From positions 1,178,001-1,242,000 of the forward strand of contig JALLLT010000006.1 in assembly GCA_025266875.1 (NCBI GenBank): a stretch of DNA of 64,000 bases. Direction: 5' to 3'. A program made the position numbers and the translations under genes. The notes beneath the pieces are model-generated. The model saw only the letters and a list, made by a program, of their open reading frames with translations. It searched no databases and had not been told where the DNA came from. Shown here piece by piece: positions 12,152 to 23,700 of this stretch. Source of the stretch: Fennellomyces sp. T-0311 (Eukaryota > Mucoromycota > Mucoromycetes > Mucorales > Lichtheimiaceae). Positions within the stretch are counted from its first letter, which is position 1, and each line of letters begins with the position of its first letter.

Positions 12152-12396
12152 ATGTCATCCAAGATGCCGCCGTGCCAGAAATATGGTATAGAAACGACGG
12201 CTCGAAACACCAGCAATATGCAAACTCACATTTGCGATTGGTAGCCTGTGACATTCAAGATTGTTTATCGAAGAACAATTACCAAGAATCCAAATGTGAA
12301 CGGGCGATCCAAGCTCTGAGACAATGCTGCGAAGAATTGCTTGCGAATGGCGGAAGCAGTGCTTGCTGCCCTAAAAAGAAATATGGTAAAAAGTAA
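12152..12396 (+). CDS. CMC4: CMC4, mitochondrial twin CX9C protein
   Basis: Two exons, 12152-12185 and 12245-12396, 61 residues. The 34-bp first exon gives MSSKMPPCQKY, and the junction restores ACDIQDCLSKNNYQESKC. Cysteines form two CX9C pairs, C8-C18 and C29-C39, with extra cysteines at 40 and near the C-terminus (SSACCPKKK). Family members are small intermembrane-space proteins oxidised by the Mia40/Erv1 relay; the PCQKxACxIQxCL core matches Cmc4 closely. An unspliced reading from 12139 would replace the first CX9C cysteine, so the spliced model is preferred. The F-box/WD gene starts 172 bp downstream on the same strand. Confidence 0.88.
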
Positions 12397-12568
12397 AACA
12401 GTCGACCGCTTGCGAAGGCAACGGATCCCCTTCAACGGACACCCTTTGTCGTTTGGATCCACGTACACACAGTTGCTTATTAAATTTTATATTTCACTAA
12501 AGCCGTTTCAACTTTTTACTGCTTTCTTATTTTCGTTCTTTTCTTCATACTTTTTCTCGGCTGAAACG

Positions 12569-14264
12569 ATGCCCGGCTCTTACACTGACGATCGTCGTTT
12601 TCCAACAGAGCTTTTACTCGCGGTGTTTGTCCATCTCGACGGATCGAGCCTGGCATCGTGTGCTGCTGTCTGTCGGCAGTGGCATGGCGTAGTCAACAAT
12701 TATGACCATGTCATATGGAAAGCATGTGCCCATCGTGATTTCCGCAAGGGAAGTGCACGGCGATTTTGGTCGCTTCATTTTCCAAGCCCTCAAGTTTATA
12801 ACCAACTCACACCGTCTCGAAAACGAACATGGCAAGACATGTACCGCGTTACCAAGAACTGGTTTACCGGAAACTGCTATGGCTCGTTTCCTGAAATGCA
12901 AGAGCCTGCCAAAGCATTATTTCCTCATGTCGTCGTTGGTTTGCCCCAAGAGCATACGTTTGGGACCACATTGACAGTGACATCTACGGGTCATATTGTC
13001 CGCTCAAATCCAACCTATCGTGGACCCGATGGTTTACAGTGTCTCATGATCCAATGCCCGTGGACGCATGAAAATCAGTATCTTGGAGCAACGCAGGGGC
13101 AACGTATGCATACTGTTTTTTGTCATTACACACACCCTGCCTCGAAATGGCTAGTCACTGGCAGCCTGGATGGAACAGTGGCGCTATGGGATGTCGGAGA
13201 GAAACGTATGGTCCGTTTATGGGATGGACATCGGGGACGTGTGCTATGTGTTGCCATGAACGACCAAGGTAAAATTTGCTGCCATAGTGACACAAGGTTG
13301 CGACATTAATATGCGCATTTTTCTAGTCGTTGTCAGTGGTGGCTCAGACAGTATGATTCGGGTGTGGGATTTAAGCGAGGATACGGGTGCTAGACGCGGC
13401 ATGATTGACATATCGTCGTATTTGTCTGCACGAAGCGATTGGATCCAAGGCGTAGGTGAAATTGCTGTCAATGAACATTTGGTTGCTTGTTCTCCCGATG
13501 CTTCGGGTCCCATTCTTGTTTTCTCACTGCTGACGGGTTCGCTTGTATACGAATTGAGCACAGCAAAGACATCCTTGCGGTCAACGCTTGACTGGGACTC
13601 GGGAGAGGAGGAAATGACGGGATTCACCAAGCTTTGCTTGACGCCATACTTTTTGTTGACGAAAGGGAAGTTACCGAGTCCCAGCGACGATGTGCCTGTG
13701 CTTCCACGATCATCCAAAACGCTGGTTCGTGCTACAAGCGGAACAAAAGACCGATCATCCTTCGGATACATTGCACGTTTAGACGACACAATGCCACCAC
13801 CACCAGCAACTGCTTCTCAAATGACACCCTATCAACTATACCAATACTACCAATCCATCAATCATGAACCATCTTCTGCATCTTTATCATCATCGTCCGC
13901 ATCATCCTCGTCGTCAACGGAAGCAGACAACGCAAAACATATCCGTGGTTGTATAAACGTTTGGGACTTGCAGACGGGCAACATTGTCTATCGACTTGTG
14001 CCCGAGTTTGATCAACCGCCAGAAACTGGATATATCATTACAGATATTCGCGCAAGTCCCGATTCTTCAAAAGTTTTTGCTTGTGTCGAGTTGCGAAGGC
14101 GACATCATAGACAAGAAAAGCTGTACTGTTGGGACTTTGCAGGAGCACAACGAGACTCAGCTCCTGATCTTCAAGTCACCGTTGTACAAATGGATGGTCG
14201 CAAAAATGCCGATCCATGTCGTCATCGACAAACAGTAGGCAATTCCTGGATATGCTTTTTGTAA
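12569..14264 (+). CDS. F-box / WD40-repeat protein
   Basis: Two exons, 12569-13268 and 13327-14264, 545 residues. The F-box is at about residues 9-52 (FPTELLLAVFVHLDGSSLAS, then CRQWHGVVNNYDHVIWKAC). After a linker come WD40-type units: the clearest are HPASKWLVTGSLDGTVALWD and, across the intron, VVVSGGSDSMIRVWDL, with weaker ones near INVWDLQTGNIVYRL and KLYCWDF. A low-complexity poly-Ser stretch (about residues 425-445) interrupts the propeller. F-box/WD proteins serve as substrate receptors of SCF ubiquitin ligases; the substrate is unknown. The ATG at 12569 was chosen because the longer open frame upstream overlaps the CMC4 3' end and is not F-box-like. Orthology to Cdc4 or Met30 is not supported, because repeat conservation is too weak. 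Confidence 0.82.
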
Positions 14265-14292
14265 AAGATAAAGAGGAATACATTTGCATTTT

Positions 14293-14318
14293 GTATATAT
14301 ATATATATATATATATAT
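14293..14318. repeat. (TA)n microsatellite
   Basis: About 12-13 TA units in the short gap between the convergent F-box/WD gene (stop 14264) and the MFS gene (stop 14339). Confidence 0.9.
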
Positions 14319-14338
14319 CAACTAGTAGATACTATTTT

Positions 14339-16417
14339 TCATCTGCTTGAAGGTTTGGACCACAGTGCGTGGTTTTTCATAAAGGTCAATACAATAAAGA
14401 ACGTTGCGATCGTGCAAGCAACAGCAAACCAGAATGTGCGTTGAATCGATAAACCAAGCCCTTCAACAACGATATTTTGGATATCTGGAGGAAGCGTGTA
14501 GACTTTCCGAATGGATGTTCGGATAAATTCCACCAACCGGTCAGCATCATCACCTTGGATATGTTGATGGAGAAACACTTTTAAAGTGCCTTGCAAAATG
14601 GCCGAGGAAATGGCTACACCATTCATGTAGCCCATCACACGACACATGACGACCATGGACGAAACCACAGAAACCTCTGTTGGCTTTTGTTAGTCTTTCA
14701 TTGTGTATCACATACAAATGCAACCTACCCTCACGTGGAATTTCGGCAGAGGCAGCCAAGAGTGTGGTCACAACAAACGAACCGCACATGTAACCTTCAA
14801 TAATAATGCATGCAATGCCTAACATGAATGGGAAAGTAGTTGAGGTCCACAGCGAAATAACCCCTATGGCCACTGCATAGATGGCAACTGCCGTAAGTAC
14901 ATAGGCACGGTAACGCGGCCAGTGGCGAAGATACAGTCCTGCGCCCGCGCATCCTGCTGCATTCGACACGGATTCAACCATGATCCATATACCCGATTGT
15001 GATGGATGAAAACCAAGCACACCCTGTATATTTCATGATCAGCTCATGGCTATATCATCGATTTAAATTAAGTCTGCTTACCATAAAGAGCTGCGGCAGT
15101 GCATAGAATGAAACAGAGGTACCCAAGCCCCACAGATGATTGGCAATGCAAGTACCAATGACGTTTGAATTGGATACAACAGCGCGTGACACGAGTGGAT
15201 AAGCTGCACCGACGGCTTCGTAAATTCCAAATGTCAAGAAAAAGAGGACAGCCATGGTCAACATGGATAAAATGAAGGGATCCGTCCATGCTCTCGTGTT
15301 TCCACCGAGCGTGACACCGGTAGTGAAGGTTGTGTTGGCAGCTCCTAAAAGGATAGCCCCCAAAAAGTCGATCCTATACAGCTTCTTGAACACGCTGGTA
15401 TTGGCTGCTGTATCATTTTCACCACTGCCATCGTCAAGACTATAATTGGGAAGTCGGAAACAATATACATAGAGAATAATCAGAAACGGGATAATGTTAA
15501 TCTTGAAGCAGTAGCGCCATCCAAAAGTTTCGGTGATGAACCCGCCGATAGGTGGTCCGAATGCTAAACCAAGCTATGGATCCAAAGTTTAATTGGCGAG
15601 AACTGTCAGTGTAGAAGCGACTCACCGTTTGCGCAGTGTTTGCATACGACTGGTACTGGCTTCGTTGTTTCGCAGGCAAAAGATCATGGAGTACCGTAAC
15701 AATCATGACTGTAGCTCCACCACCACCTATGCCTTGAATGACTCTTGCTACAATCAGCTGAGAAAAACTTGTTGCATAAGAGCATCCAGTGGATCCAATA
15801 AGGAAGAACGCAGCGACGCATATCAGCATGGGCTGCCGTCCAAACAAATTTGACAAATTGGAGTCTAGATTAATAAAGTCAGAGTAGCGGCACTATTTGT
15901 TTGCCCATTAACTCACAGAGGAGCGCGGTCATCACTGTGACCAGCATATACGATGTGTGGACCCACGCCGCAATATTCGAGCTAAAATCCGTGCATATAA
16001 GTTTATCTTGAATTTCATGGGCCGCTTTTCCCTTTCTCACCATTCAAACTCTGTCCCGATATCATTCAACGTGGTGAAAATCACCGTTGCATCAAGTGAT
16101 GTGAAGAATCCGGTCGTGTATAGGCTGAAAGGAAACTTATAAGCATACTCGATGGAATTTCGCAAATAATTCCTTTACCAGACGATTAAGGTTGCCATGC
16201 TCAAGTTCCCCAACCTGTCTTTGTACAGACGATCATCTTCGATATCATCTTGCGTAGTGATACAAGCTTCGATTGCGTTGTCTTCCTTGGACGAGATGAG
16301 GTTTTTCGCATCGGGATGAGCGTTACTCGGGATACGTTCGTCGTCTGAAGGTCCCTGCCCATCTCTAACGACGGTCTCTTCGCTTGAACTATTCGGTATA
16401 CTGCCATACGAAGGCAT
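14339..16417 (-). CDS. MFS transporter, 14-TM drug:H+ antiporter type (DHA2)
   Basis: Seven exons: 16417-16179, 16124-16041, 15981-15917, 15864-15626, 15573-15082, 15023-14729, 14676-14339; all phases agree, 583 residues. An acidic, Ser-rich cytosolic tail of about 75 residues precedes TM1 (FFTSLDATVIFTTLNDIGTEF). Motif A is present as YSNLSNLFGRQP, the TM4 arginine motif as LIVARVIQGIGGGG, and antiporter motif C as LGLAFGPPIGGFITE, followed by WRYCFKIN. These are hallmarks of fungal DHA2 multidrug or siderophore exporters; the substrate is not predictable. The gene ends 74 bp from the convergent F-box/WD gene. Exons 2 and 3 match the partial MFS gene at 1-647 in length and phase. Confidence 0.9.
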
Positions 16418-16715
16418 CGGTGGGGAGCAGAGAAAAAAAAGACAAATGAGAAGATAGCAGTAGATGAAACAAGCAATAGTCCCAGACGCCACACGGAGGT
16501 CGCACAGAAAAAAAAAGCAGGACTGTCCCCTTCATGCATCAGTTCGTACTTTCGGGTTCGGTCACATGCACAAAGACTAACTTTAAAGGTGATTTACACA
16601 ACACTTGGCTTCCTTGTCAGCTTCCCGCGGGTTCTACCATGTCTGCGTTGACCAAGTACTTCCAAAAAAAGATACATGTTATTTAAGTGTATAAACAGGC
16701 GTACGGCTATTACAG
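16418..16715. other. short intergenic gap, MFS promoter / Gyp7 3' end
   Basis: About 300 bp on the minus-strand path between the Gyp7-like stop (16716) and the MFS start (16417). It should hold the MFS promoter and the Gyp7 terminator. No distinct element was identified. Confidence 0.5.
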
Positions 16716-19693
16716 TTACAACTTCTCAGTAAATTGCTTATCTGCGGAGGCATCATCATCAGAATAGAGCCTGCGTAGCAATTCACTTACAACAGGCAAC
16801 TTGGACAGTTCCTTCTCTGCATTCTTTCTGTCCTCAGCGTCACCAGCCTCCTTGCTCTTTGACGAGAGACTTTGCTGCAGCTTTTCCCTCTTGTTGTCAA
16901 CCGCTTGGACGCGCTGTCGGAACTGATAGTAAAGGATTTCAGCTCTTTGAAGTGTCTCCTGCAGGTTGATGGAGAGTGACAAATCGTTGATGTACTATCA
17001 AGCCATCATCAGTTCTGTTCGATATCAGCATGCAGTTTCTTTACCTTTAGGATTTCGTCAAAGCTTTGTAGGTAATCGATCATGGCGTCACGATGCTGAT
17101 CGAGGATGGATAGCGCGACAAAGAAGGTGAAGTGCTCCGTAAGATAATCACTCCACAGAACCTCCCACATTGTCAATGTATCATCCCAGGAGAGCTCGCG
17201 CTTGAACCACACGAGGAACCATCGGAAGCAGAAGAATAGGTTGTCGCTATCCGTACGCTGCAAGTGCTTGAACAGCTTTGGGTCCATAAATTGAAGCAGG
17301 GCGTCCATGGTAAACAAGTGTCGACGCATGCCCGATTGGTCCATGTAGAAATTCGATTTCTAAAACAGCAGGTAAGCCTTGCGATGTGAGCGACGATCAT
17401 AAAGATTACATACAGTTCGGTTCATGAACCCAACGAATGCCTCGAACACTAGATCGTCCTCAATCACCATGTACAGCGGCGACAAGAGGTCCGACATTCC
17501 TTGGACGTATCCTGGCAACGGTAATCAGTTTTCATGCAGCGCTGGATCGCGTGCTGAGGACTACTTACCGAGATCGTTGTCCAGCATATTGTATGTGCAA
17601 AGCAGCTCCTTGAGCTTTTCCAGGTTCTTGTTGGTGCCGACGTGCATGATTGGATCAGGGTTTGGCATGTCCTCCTTGGCATAGAATGCGATGGTTCTGT
17701 CGGTTCGATGGACATCCTTGTCTATTCGGTGCTTTTGATCCATAAAGGTGGCACTTTCCCTCACTTCGGGGTTATCCAACCAACGGCTCCGGATCTCAGC
17801 GTATGAAGCTCTGCGATAGACAATCAGTAAAAGACAAAACACTTGGCAACATTGTGCTTACCTATACTTGTTGGCCAGTTTCTCTCTCTCAGCTGCCGTC
17901 GAGTCCCATGGGAAGACGTTGTTCAGGAATAACCATCCTTCCTTTCTGATTTCGGGATCGAGACCACCACAGAATATCCGCTTTCGCACGTAAGGCTCGC
18001 CGACAGAAAGCTTGCCTGCTTCATCAAAGAAACTCTTCCACTCTTCTTTGGAAATCGGTTTGGTGCGAGTGTGTGTAGGGATCGAAAAGTCGTTTTCAGA
18101 CTAAACGGGGTGAGCATTGCGAAGAAGGATGGCCCGTCGTGTCCAACTTACGTTCAATACTTCGAAAACGCCGAGTGCAGTTTCCTCCTCCCACGCATCA
18201 CCATGTCCCCAAATGCCGACATGACGATACCGTCTCTCCAAAGGGGTGTCCTGTTCCGAGCGCGCAGCTAAATCCGCAGCCCATTTGGCAAGGTATATTC
18301 TGGCAGAATCGTACTCTTGCGTCGTTGCTCGAACAGCGTCTGTGTTGAGTGCCGCTTGCAATTGAGGTGGGAGGCGAGGCACGACCTGATCAGCAGCAGC
18401 TAGTTGACCAGTAATCAGCTGTTGAAGCTCTCTTTTTTTTTGGGGGGGGGGAAAGATCCCCACTCACCTGCAGTGGTATTCCGGGTAAACGTGGTGATCC
18501 GAGAAAGCTTCTCGAGCGCACTCCACTTGAACTCCTTCCAAGTCTATAGTGACAGTGTTAGCATAAAACTTTGACGAAAGGGGGACTCTTACTGCGACCC
18601 ATGGGTCCATCTGCGCCGAGTCAAACACTGAAGTATCGTATTGGTGCGTGATGCGCTGGGGCTTCTCAGAACTTGACTCTGGGGCGTGCTGCGCTTTCGG
18701 GTCCTTGTCGTCGCTTTTCTTTGGGATATTCTCACCGACAAGGTAGAGATGGACATCATCCTTTGACCTGAAAAGACAGCATATTAGCAATGGCCCTGCC
18801 TGATGGAGAGAGGATGCTTACTGTTCGATGCGGATCAACTGGCTCAGCCTAAACATAAACTCATCGCCACCCCACCGCAGCTGGCTTCCGCGACCGCCTG
18901 ACTTTTCGCTGCTATCACTGAACTTCCCACCTTGCGTGTTCTTTTGCAACACCGTGCTGCGGCTCTCATCATCGTGGAACCAGAGCGGCGCAGACGACGA
19001 CCCATCCTGAAAGTTGATCACAATGCTTCCGTACCACTTCGTGAACGACGGGGGGTGGACGAGGAGCGAGCGAATGCTGCTTACGTTGGTTGATATGGCA
19101 TAGAGCGAGCGCTTATCCGGTAAATCGATGATGGACGACAGCATGATCATCGATGCAGCTGCAAGGAACAAGGTTCAATTATCTCTTGACTACAGAAGGG
19201 AGCGCCTTACCGTCGTCTGCTTCTTCGGGATTGCTGTCCACCTTGACGTAGGCATCCATGTCTTTGGACAATATCTCTGCTTCGGGCGTCCACGCGACCA
19301 AGTATTCACGTGAGGCCTGCGCATCACCTCTCCCTTTCAGTATACCGTTATGCTGAGAAAACATTGCCAAGACCCATACCTTTTCCACAATAGATATGTA
19401 CCCCGGAATGTAGTCGCGGGCATGTGTTGACGGATGAACGTACACTTTGGATTTAGAGTAGAGTAGCTTGACAGAGATCTCTTCACCTGCGTCCGGCGTG
19501 TCAAACATCGACGCTTTGGTGGTTCGAATGGAAGTGACGCTTGGGTCATTGACGATCTATAAAGATCAGGCTGTTATTAGCACCTTTCTCGATTGGGGCC
19601 TCCATTAAATCCTGCTTGCATCAAATTCGTCGTCTGCAACGTTGTCCATATTGAAGAGCACGGAAGAAGAGCAATCGGAGTTACCAGCAGCAT
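16716..19693 (-). CDS. GYP7: Rab GTPase-activating protein, TBC domain, Gyp7/TBC1D15-like
   Basis: Twelve exons: 19693-19685, 19556-19380, 19316-19211, 19158-18822, 18767-18593, 18543-18468, 18399-18152, 18100-17862, 17810-17569, 17511-17414, 17359-17045, 16994-16716; 766 residues. The N-terminal half is the Gyp7-type lipid/PH-like region (LLYSKSKVYVHPSTHARDYIPGYISI; SSIRSLLVHPPSFTKWYGSIVI). The TBC domain (about 390-680) has KRIFCGGLDPEIRKEGW, the arginine finger in RIDKDVHRTDR (IxxDxxR) and the glutamine finger YVQGMSDLL, so it should be catalytically competent. Yeast Gyp7 stimulates GTP hydrolysis by Ypt7 in vacuolar fusion, and the same target is inferred. A basic coiled-coil tail follows. 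Uncertain points: the 9-bp first exon, inferred from phase and an ATG, and the exon-7 acceptor, where CTAG at 18400 is preferred over a closer GAG. Confidence 0.88.
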
Positions 19694-22400
19694 GATCTTT
19701 TTTTTAACCCGCTGACAATGCATCCACTGCTGTCATTGTGCATGAAGCCCCCTCGCTTTGACACGCATCTATCCATCGACGATTATGTGCAACTAGTTAA
19801 ACGTAACTAATCTTTTTACGTGCAAACAGACTGGCTTTGGTGAATGACTATTTGCTATCCCGCCATTCCAAGCCGTCGGAACCTGTTACTAATCGAGTTA
19901 CTTCCCGTAAGTCGTGCCTACAATGTTATAGATAGTTTAGATCGTGTAAAGCATCAATTAAATTAACAGTAAGAGTGACACAATCGATTGTCCTACAATC
20001 AAGGATCAAATCGTACATAACAACTGCGCAGCACCTTTCCTGTCCTTGGTGGCTCCACTATATATGTCTCTCCTAAATGCTACCGTATCATTGAACGCCT
20101 TTATATACTCGAGTGTTAGTCTATTATATCATAAAACAAAAGAAGTCCGAGTTACCACCTGTGCTTTTTTACCTAAGTGCGTTTGTATATAGTAAAGGCG
20201 ATAGAAGCCTATTCTACTCGTGCGTATGTGTAGCTGCTACCGACAAATTCAAAGGTTTCTAGTTATTGAGTGGTACCACTGAATGATACAGCTCAGAATT
20301 CAATTGGATATCCGTATATAAGCGCTTAATAACTGAACGACGTACACGGCATGAGCTGATCGAGCAGGATTGGTTGAAGTCACGTCTTATCACCAGAGGA
20401 TCGATGAGTTGTAGTGAAAGCCAGATGAGTGAAGCCATTGTACCCTGCCACTCAAAGCATTTACAAAAGTCAAGGGAATGTGAGAGGAGAAGAAATCAGG
20501 CTGCTGCTATATTAGCCAACCAGCTTCTTTAGCAACATGCAATCAATGTGTTACAGGTCCAAACACCAAAGTTTATTTGAATGCACAGCACTTCTGGTCT
20601 GGTAACCATTCAGTTACTAGGGACCATCATGAGGAGGGGCAGTAAAGAAGCGTTGGTAATGAAGAGAAGCCGGGTTGCTTGCACGTACCAGTTGGAATTG
20701 CACTGCGCACGACTGTAATGAGAGGTGAGGAAAGCACTGCACAACGGAGGAGCAGTAGTGAAGAGGGAACAGTAATTTCCACTTACCTATTTGTGTTGCA
20801 AGAGCTCTTCAACTAGGTTACTAAAAAGTGCACCACAGTTTCTGGCCAGTGTGCAAAGAAGCTTTCGCAACATGGCCGCCAATGTCACTTGGGATGCGAA
20901 ACCAACAATGCTCCCTGAAAATACGTTACCTGCATCGTAAACGACCCTAATGGGAGCTTAACTACAGAATCGAGCGGCAGCTTTGAAGGGAGAGGATTAT
21001 TTTTGCATTGCGAAAAATTCAGGTGAAAGAGAGCGGCGCGTGCGTGTGCTTGGTCCCGACCCGCTTAATTTATACCTGTGATCGGCTCAGCGCCCTGTCT
21101 CGCCGAACCGTGACAGGACAGAGGCTATAATTACAATGGGTTCCAAGGCCAGGAAGCAATACAGTGACCACTGGGATGTGCATATGTAACAAAAAGACCA
21201 TGGAATGGTGCTTGCTTGTATTTCTCCATTCCAACAATGGACAAACTTTACTGCATTGCTGTTTAAGTGGTCTGTGCGCGCTGAAACAGGCATGAACTAC
21301 GTAGGCTAGTGTATATCATGGCAACTGTTCCGAGGACAGTCTTGGTTTCCAAGATTTCGTTTCACATTCTTGCGCTTAAAGCCGTAGTTTCGTAGGACTG
21401 CGGTTCATGATCCCGTGCAAAAGACAGCAATCGATGCATAACGTGAAGCGGGAATGCCAGTATCACGTTGAGCTTGCGAAACCTAACGATAAAGTACTCC
21501 GTTTCTTGCCGTAGAAGGCGTTCTCATGGACAATTTTCTTGTCGGCGTGCTCTCAGCAAATATATGCTTGTCTTTATCGAACGTGCCTTTGCTTTGGTCA
21601 TTCAGCTGTTTCTTGGCAGCAGCTTTCTCAAAAGGGTCACCTTTACTACGTATATAAAACATGACTCTCTTCATACATCATTCCAGTCAAACACTACCCG
21701 GTATACTTAGTGTTATAAGTTTCAGGGACAAAGCAAAAGCCGCTTGGGTTGATGCTAATAAACAGCCTAGAAGATATATGAAGTATCAATTATGAGAAAG
21801 CTGATTGATGTTCTGTGTTTCAAGTAGGCCCTTGTTGAAACGGTAGCGGATTCAGCAGCCTATGGATGCCGTGCGTTGACCATTATACTCAGCAAACCTC
21901 AAAAACCAATTCCGCGAAAAATATCATTGTAACACATAGCAAAGTAGCAGCTAAAGCGAAGTAGCGAGATAATATTTTGAGCTTTAACATATATTCGTAC
22001 GGTACCACATAATATTAAATATTGGGGCGTGGCTGAATCATGCAACTACCGCTTGTTGACGACCTTCAAGCAATTATTTATAAATCAAGAATTTTCTGGA
22101 TCCGAATGACGCTCAGACACCCACCTCTGTATTCCATGAGCAGTTCAGACCTTCATATGTGATCTGATTAATCCTACGCAGATGCTTCCATACCAACGAC
22201 TGCACATAAGCGCCTAACCTATAAAGTACGCAGTGTTGTTCTCCAAAGGGAAGCGGCTAGTCAGATTAACCCGGTCAACAGTATACCAAAGATTTGGAGA
22301 AGATTTCTACGCCTGTGTCATGATTCAACCTTATATTCTGATGAAGACGTATGTAACTCGACCAGGGATGGTCCAATACAACAGAAGCATGGCAACGCTT
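19694..22400. other. gene-poor region, part 1
   Basis: Starts with the Gyp7 promoter. No open frame above about 80 codons and none with a recognisable domain. AT-rich sequence dominates. I see no repeats with clear boundaries. Confidence 0.45.
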
Positions 22401-23700
22401 TTGCCATCTATCCACTTCGACCAAAGATGTTCAGAATATGCTTCTGGAACAGCATCAGCTATCCCATTCTGTATATCAAATATGCATCCATAAGCTTACT
22501 TTGGAGTATGAGCGCATCTGTGCCAGTAAAATCCTTGTCTGGACGTCATGACGTGTCAACTGAAATGGTACTCTGACTGTCACCCGGTGCATTTCGTGTG
22601 CAGCTACACGGTCAAGTTGAATGGCGAACGTGAGGTCAATGTGTTGCGTATTCAGTGCCTGGTATATGACGCGTCCGCACGATATTAGCTGTGTCAGGCA
22701 TATGTTGGATTTCCATGGTCGGATGTCGATCGCGTGCCAGTAATATTGAGATTGCGACATGGCAGGAACGAAAGGGTGTGGTCATGAATCGCCATCACTG
22801 GAATGACAAAGGATGACGCGAAGGTCGACGTGGTGTAGCGGACGGAAAAGAGATTCGTGTCAAGCTGAAATAGTCTATCCATTCTATTGCCAGACTGCCG
22901 GGTGCCCAGAGCTGGTGCATTTGGAGGCGAGAGAAAGCATTATCGTGGAAGGTTGCACACGTTGTTGGTGGATGGTGGTGCTACTCTGAGCTCTCCGCAT
23001 ACGACATGGCCTGCCGGATATGTATTTGCGAAACGGGTACTGATTGGCGTGTGTGCAGGGATAATCGGTTCAGCCGGCGTGGACAAAGGGAGGTCTGTGC
23101 ACTGTGCGTCGTCAAGCGGACTTGTCGGTATGACAGTAGTGTGGATCAGCAACGAAGACCAGCAAAAAAAAGCTACCTTTCAAGCCATACAACGCCTTTA
23201 TTCCCCTTGCACACCGTTTGCTGTGGGTCATGGCCTGTTGCTGCGGCGTAAAACGTCATAACCTGGGTGACTGTGCTGGCATGTGAAAAAAAGAGGGACT
23301 GCTCGCTTTCAAAAAGGTATAAAAGGAGGTCAGAATCGGCAGCTTTTTTCTTTCTTTTCTCAATAAACCTGACACCAGGGTCTCCAGTAAAAGGATGGCA
23401 TAAACAGATGAAGAGATAGACTTCCCCTCAATGCTCTTTGTCTGGTTGTGGTTAATTACTGCTTGAGATTCAAAAATACCGAAGCTGCTTTGGTGGCTCC
23501 TGGTCTTCCTTTGGACGGCCTGTCCTCGCTGGAGACTTGATCAACCTCCTTGGAGGCTTGCTGCTCTTCTGGGGACTGTAGCCTTCCTTGTGGAAGGGGC
23601 AGCTTCGGGGGATATGGGAATTGGTGGCCCATCTACCCAATCAAACAAGAGAACGAAAAAAAAACTGGAATGGTTTTCTGGAAGCCTTTTAATTGGCTTG
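22401..23700. other. gene-poor region, part 2: overlapping open frames on both strands
   Basis: GC content is visibly higher than in the flanks. Open frames include 22887-23261 (+, 124 codons) and 22476-22760, 22694-22882 and 22940-23152 (-). A Lys/Pro/Arg-rich frame without an ATG runs on the minus strand from about 23630 to 23472, reading ...RRLIKSPARTGRPKEDQ... before a stop. None matches a family I know. They could be fragments of a decayed gene or mobile element, and I do not call any as a gene. Confidence 0.3.

Noticed and set aside
12341..12568. N-terminal extension of the F-box/WD gene
   Set aside because: Overlaps the CMC4 coding end and encodes a Phe-rich stretch typical of pyrimidine-rich leader.
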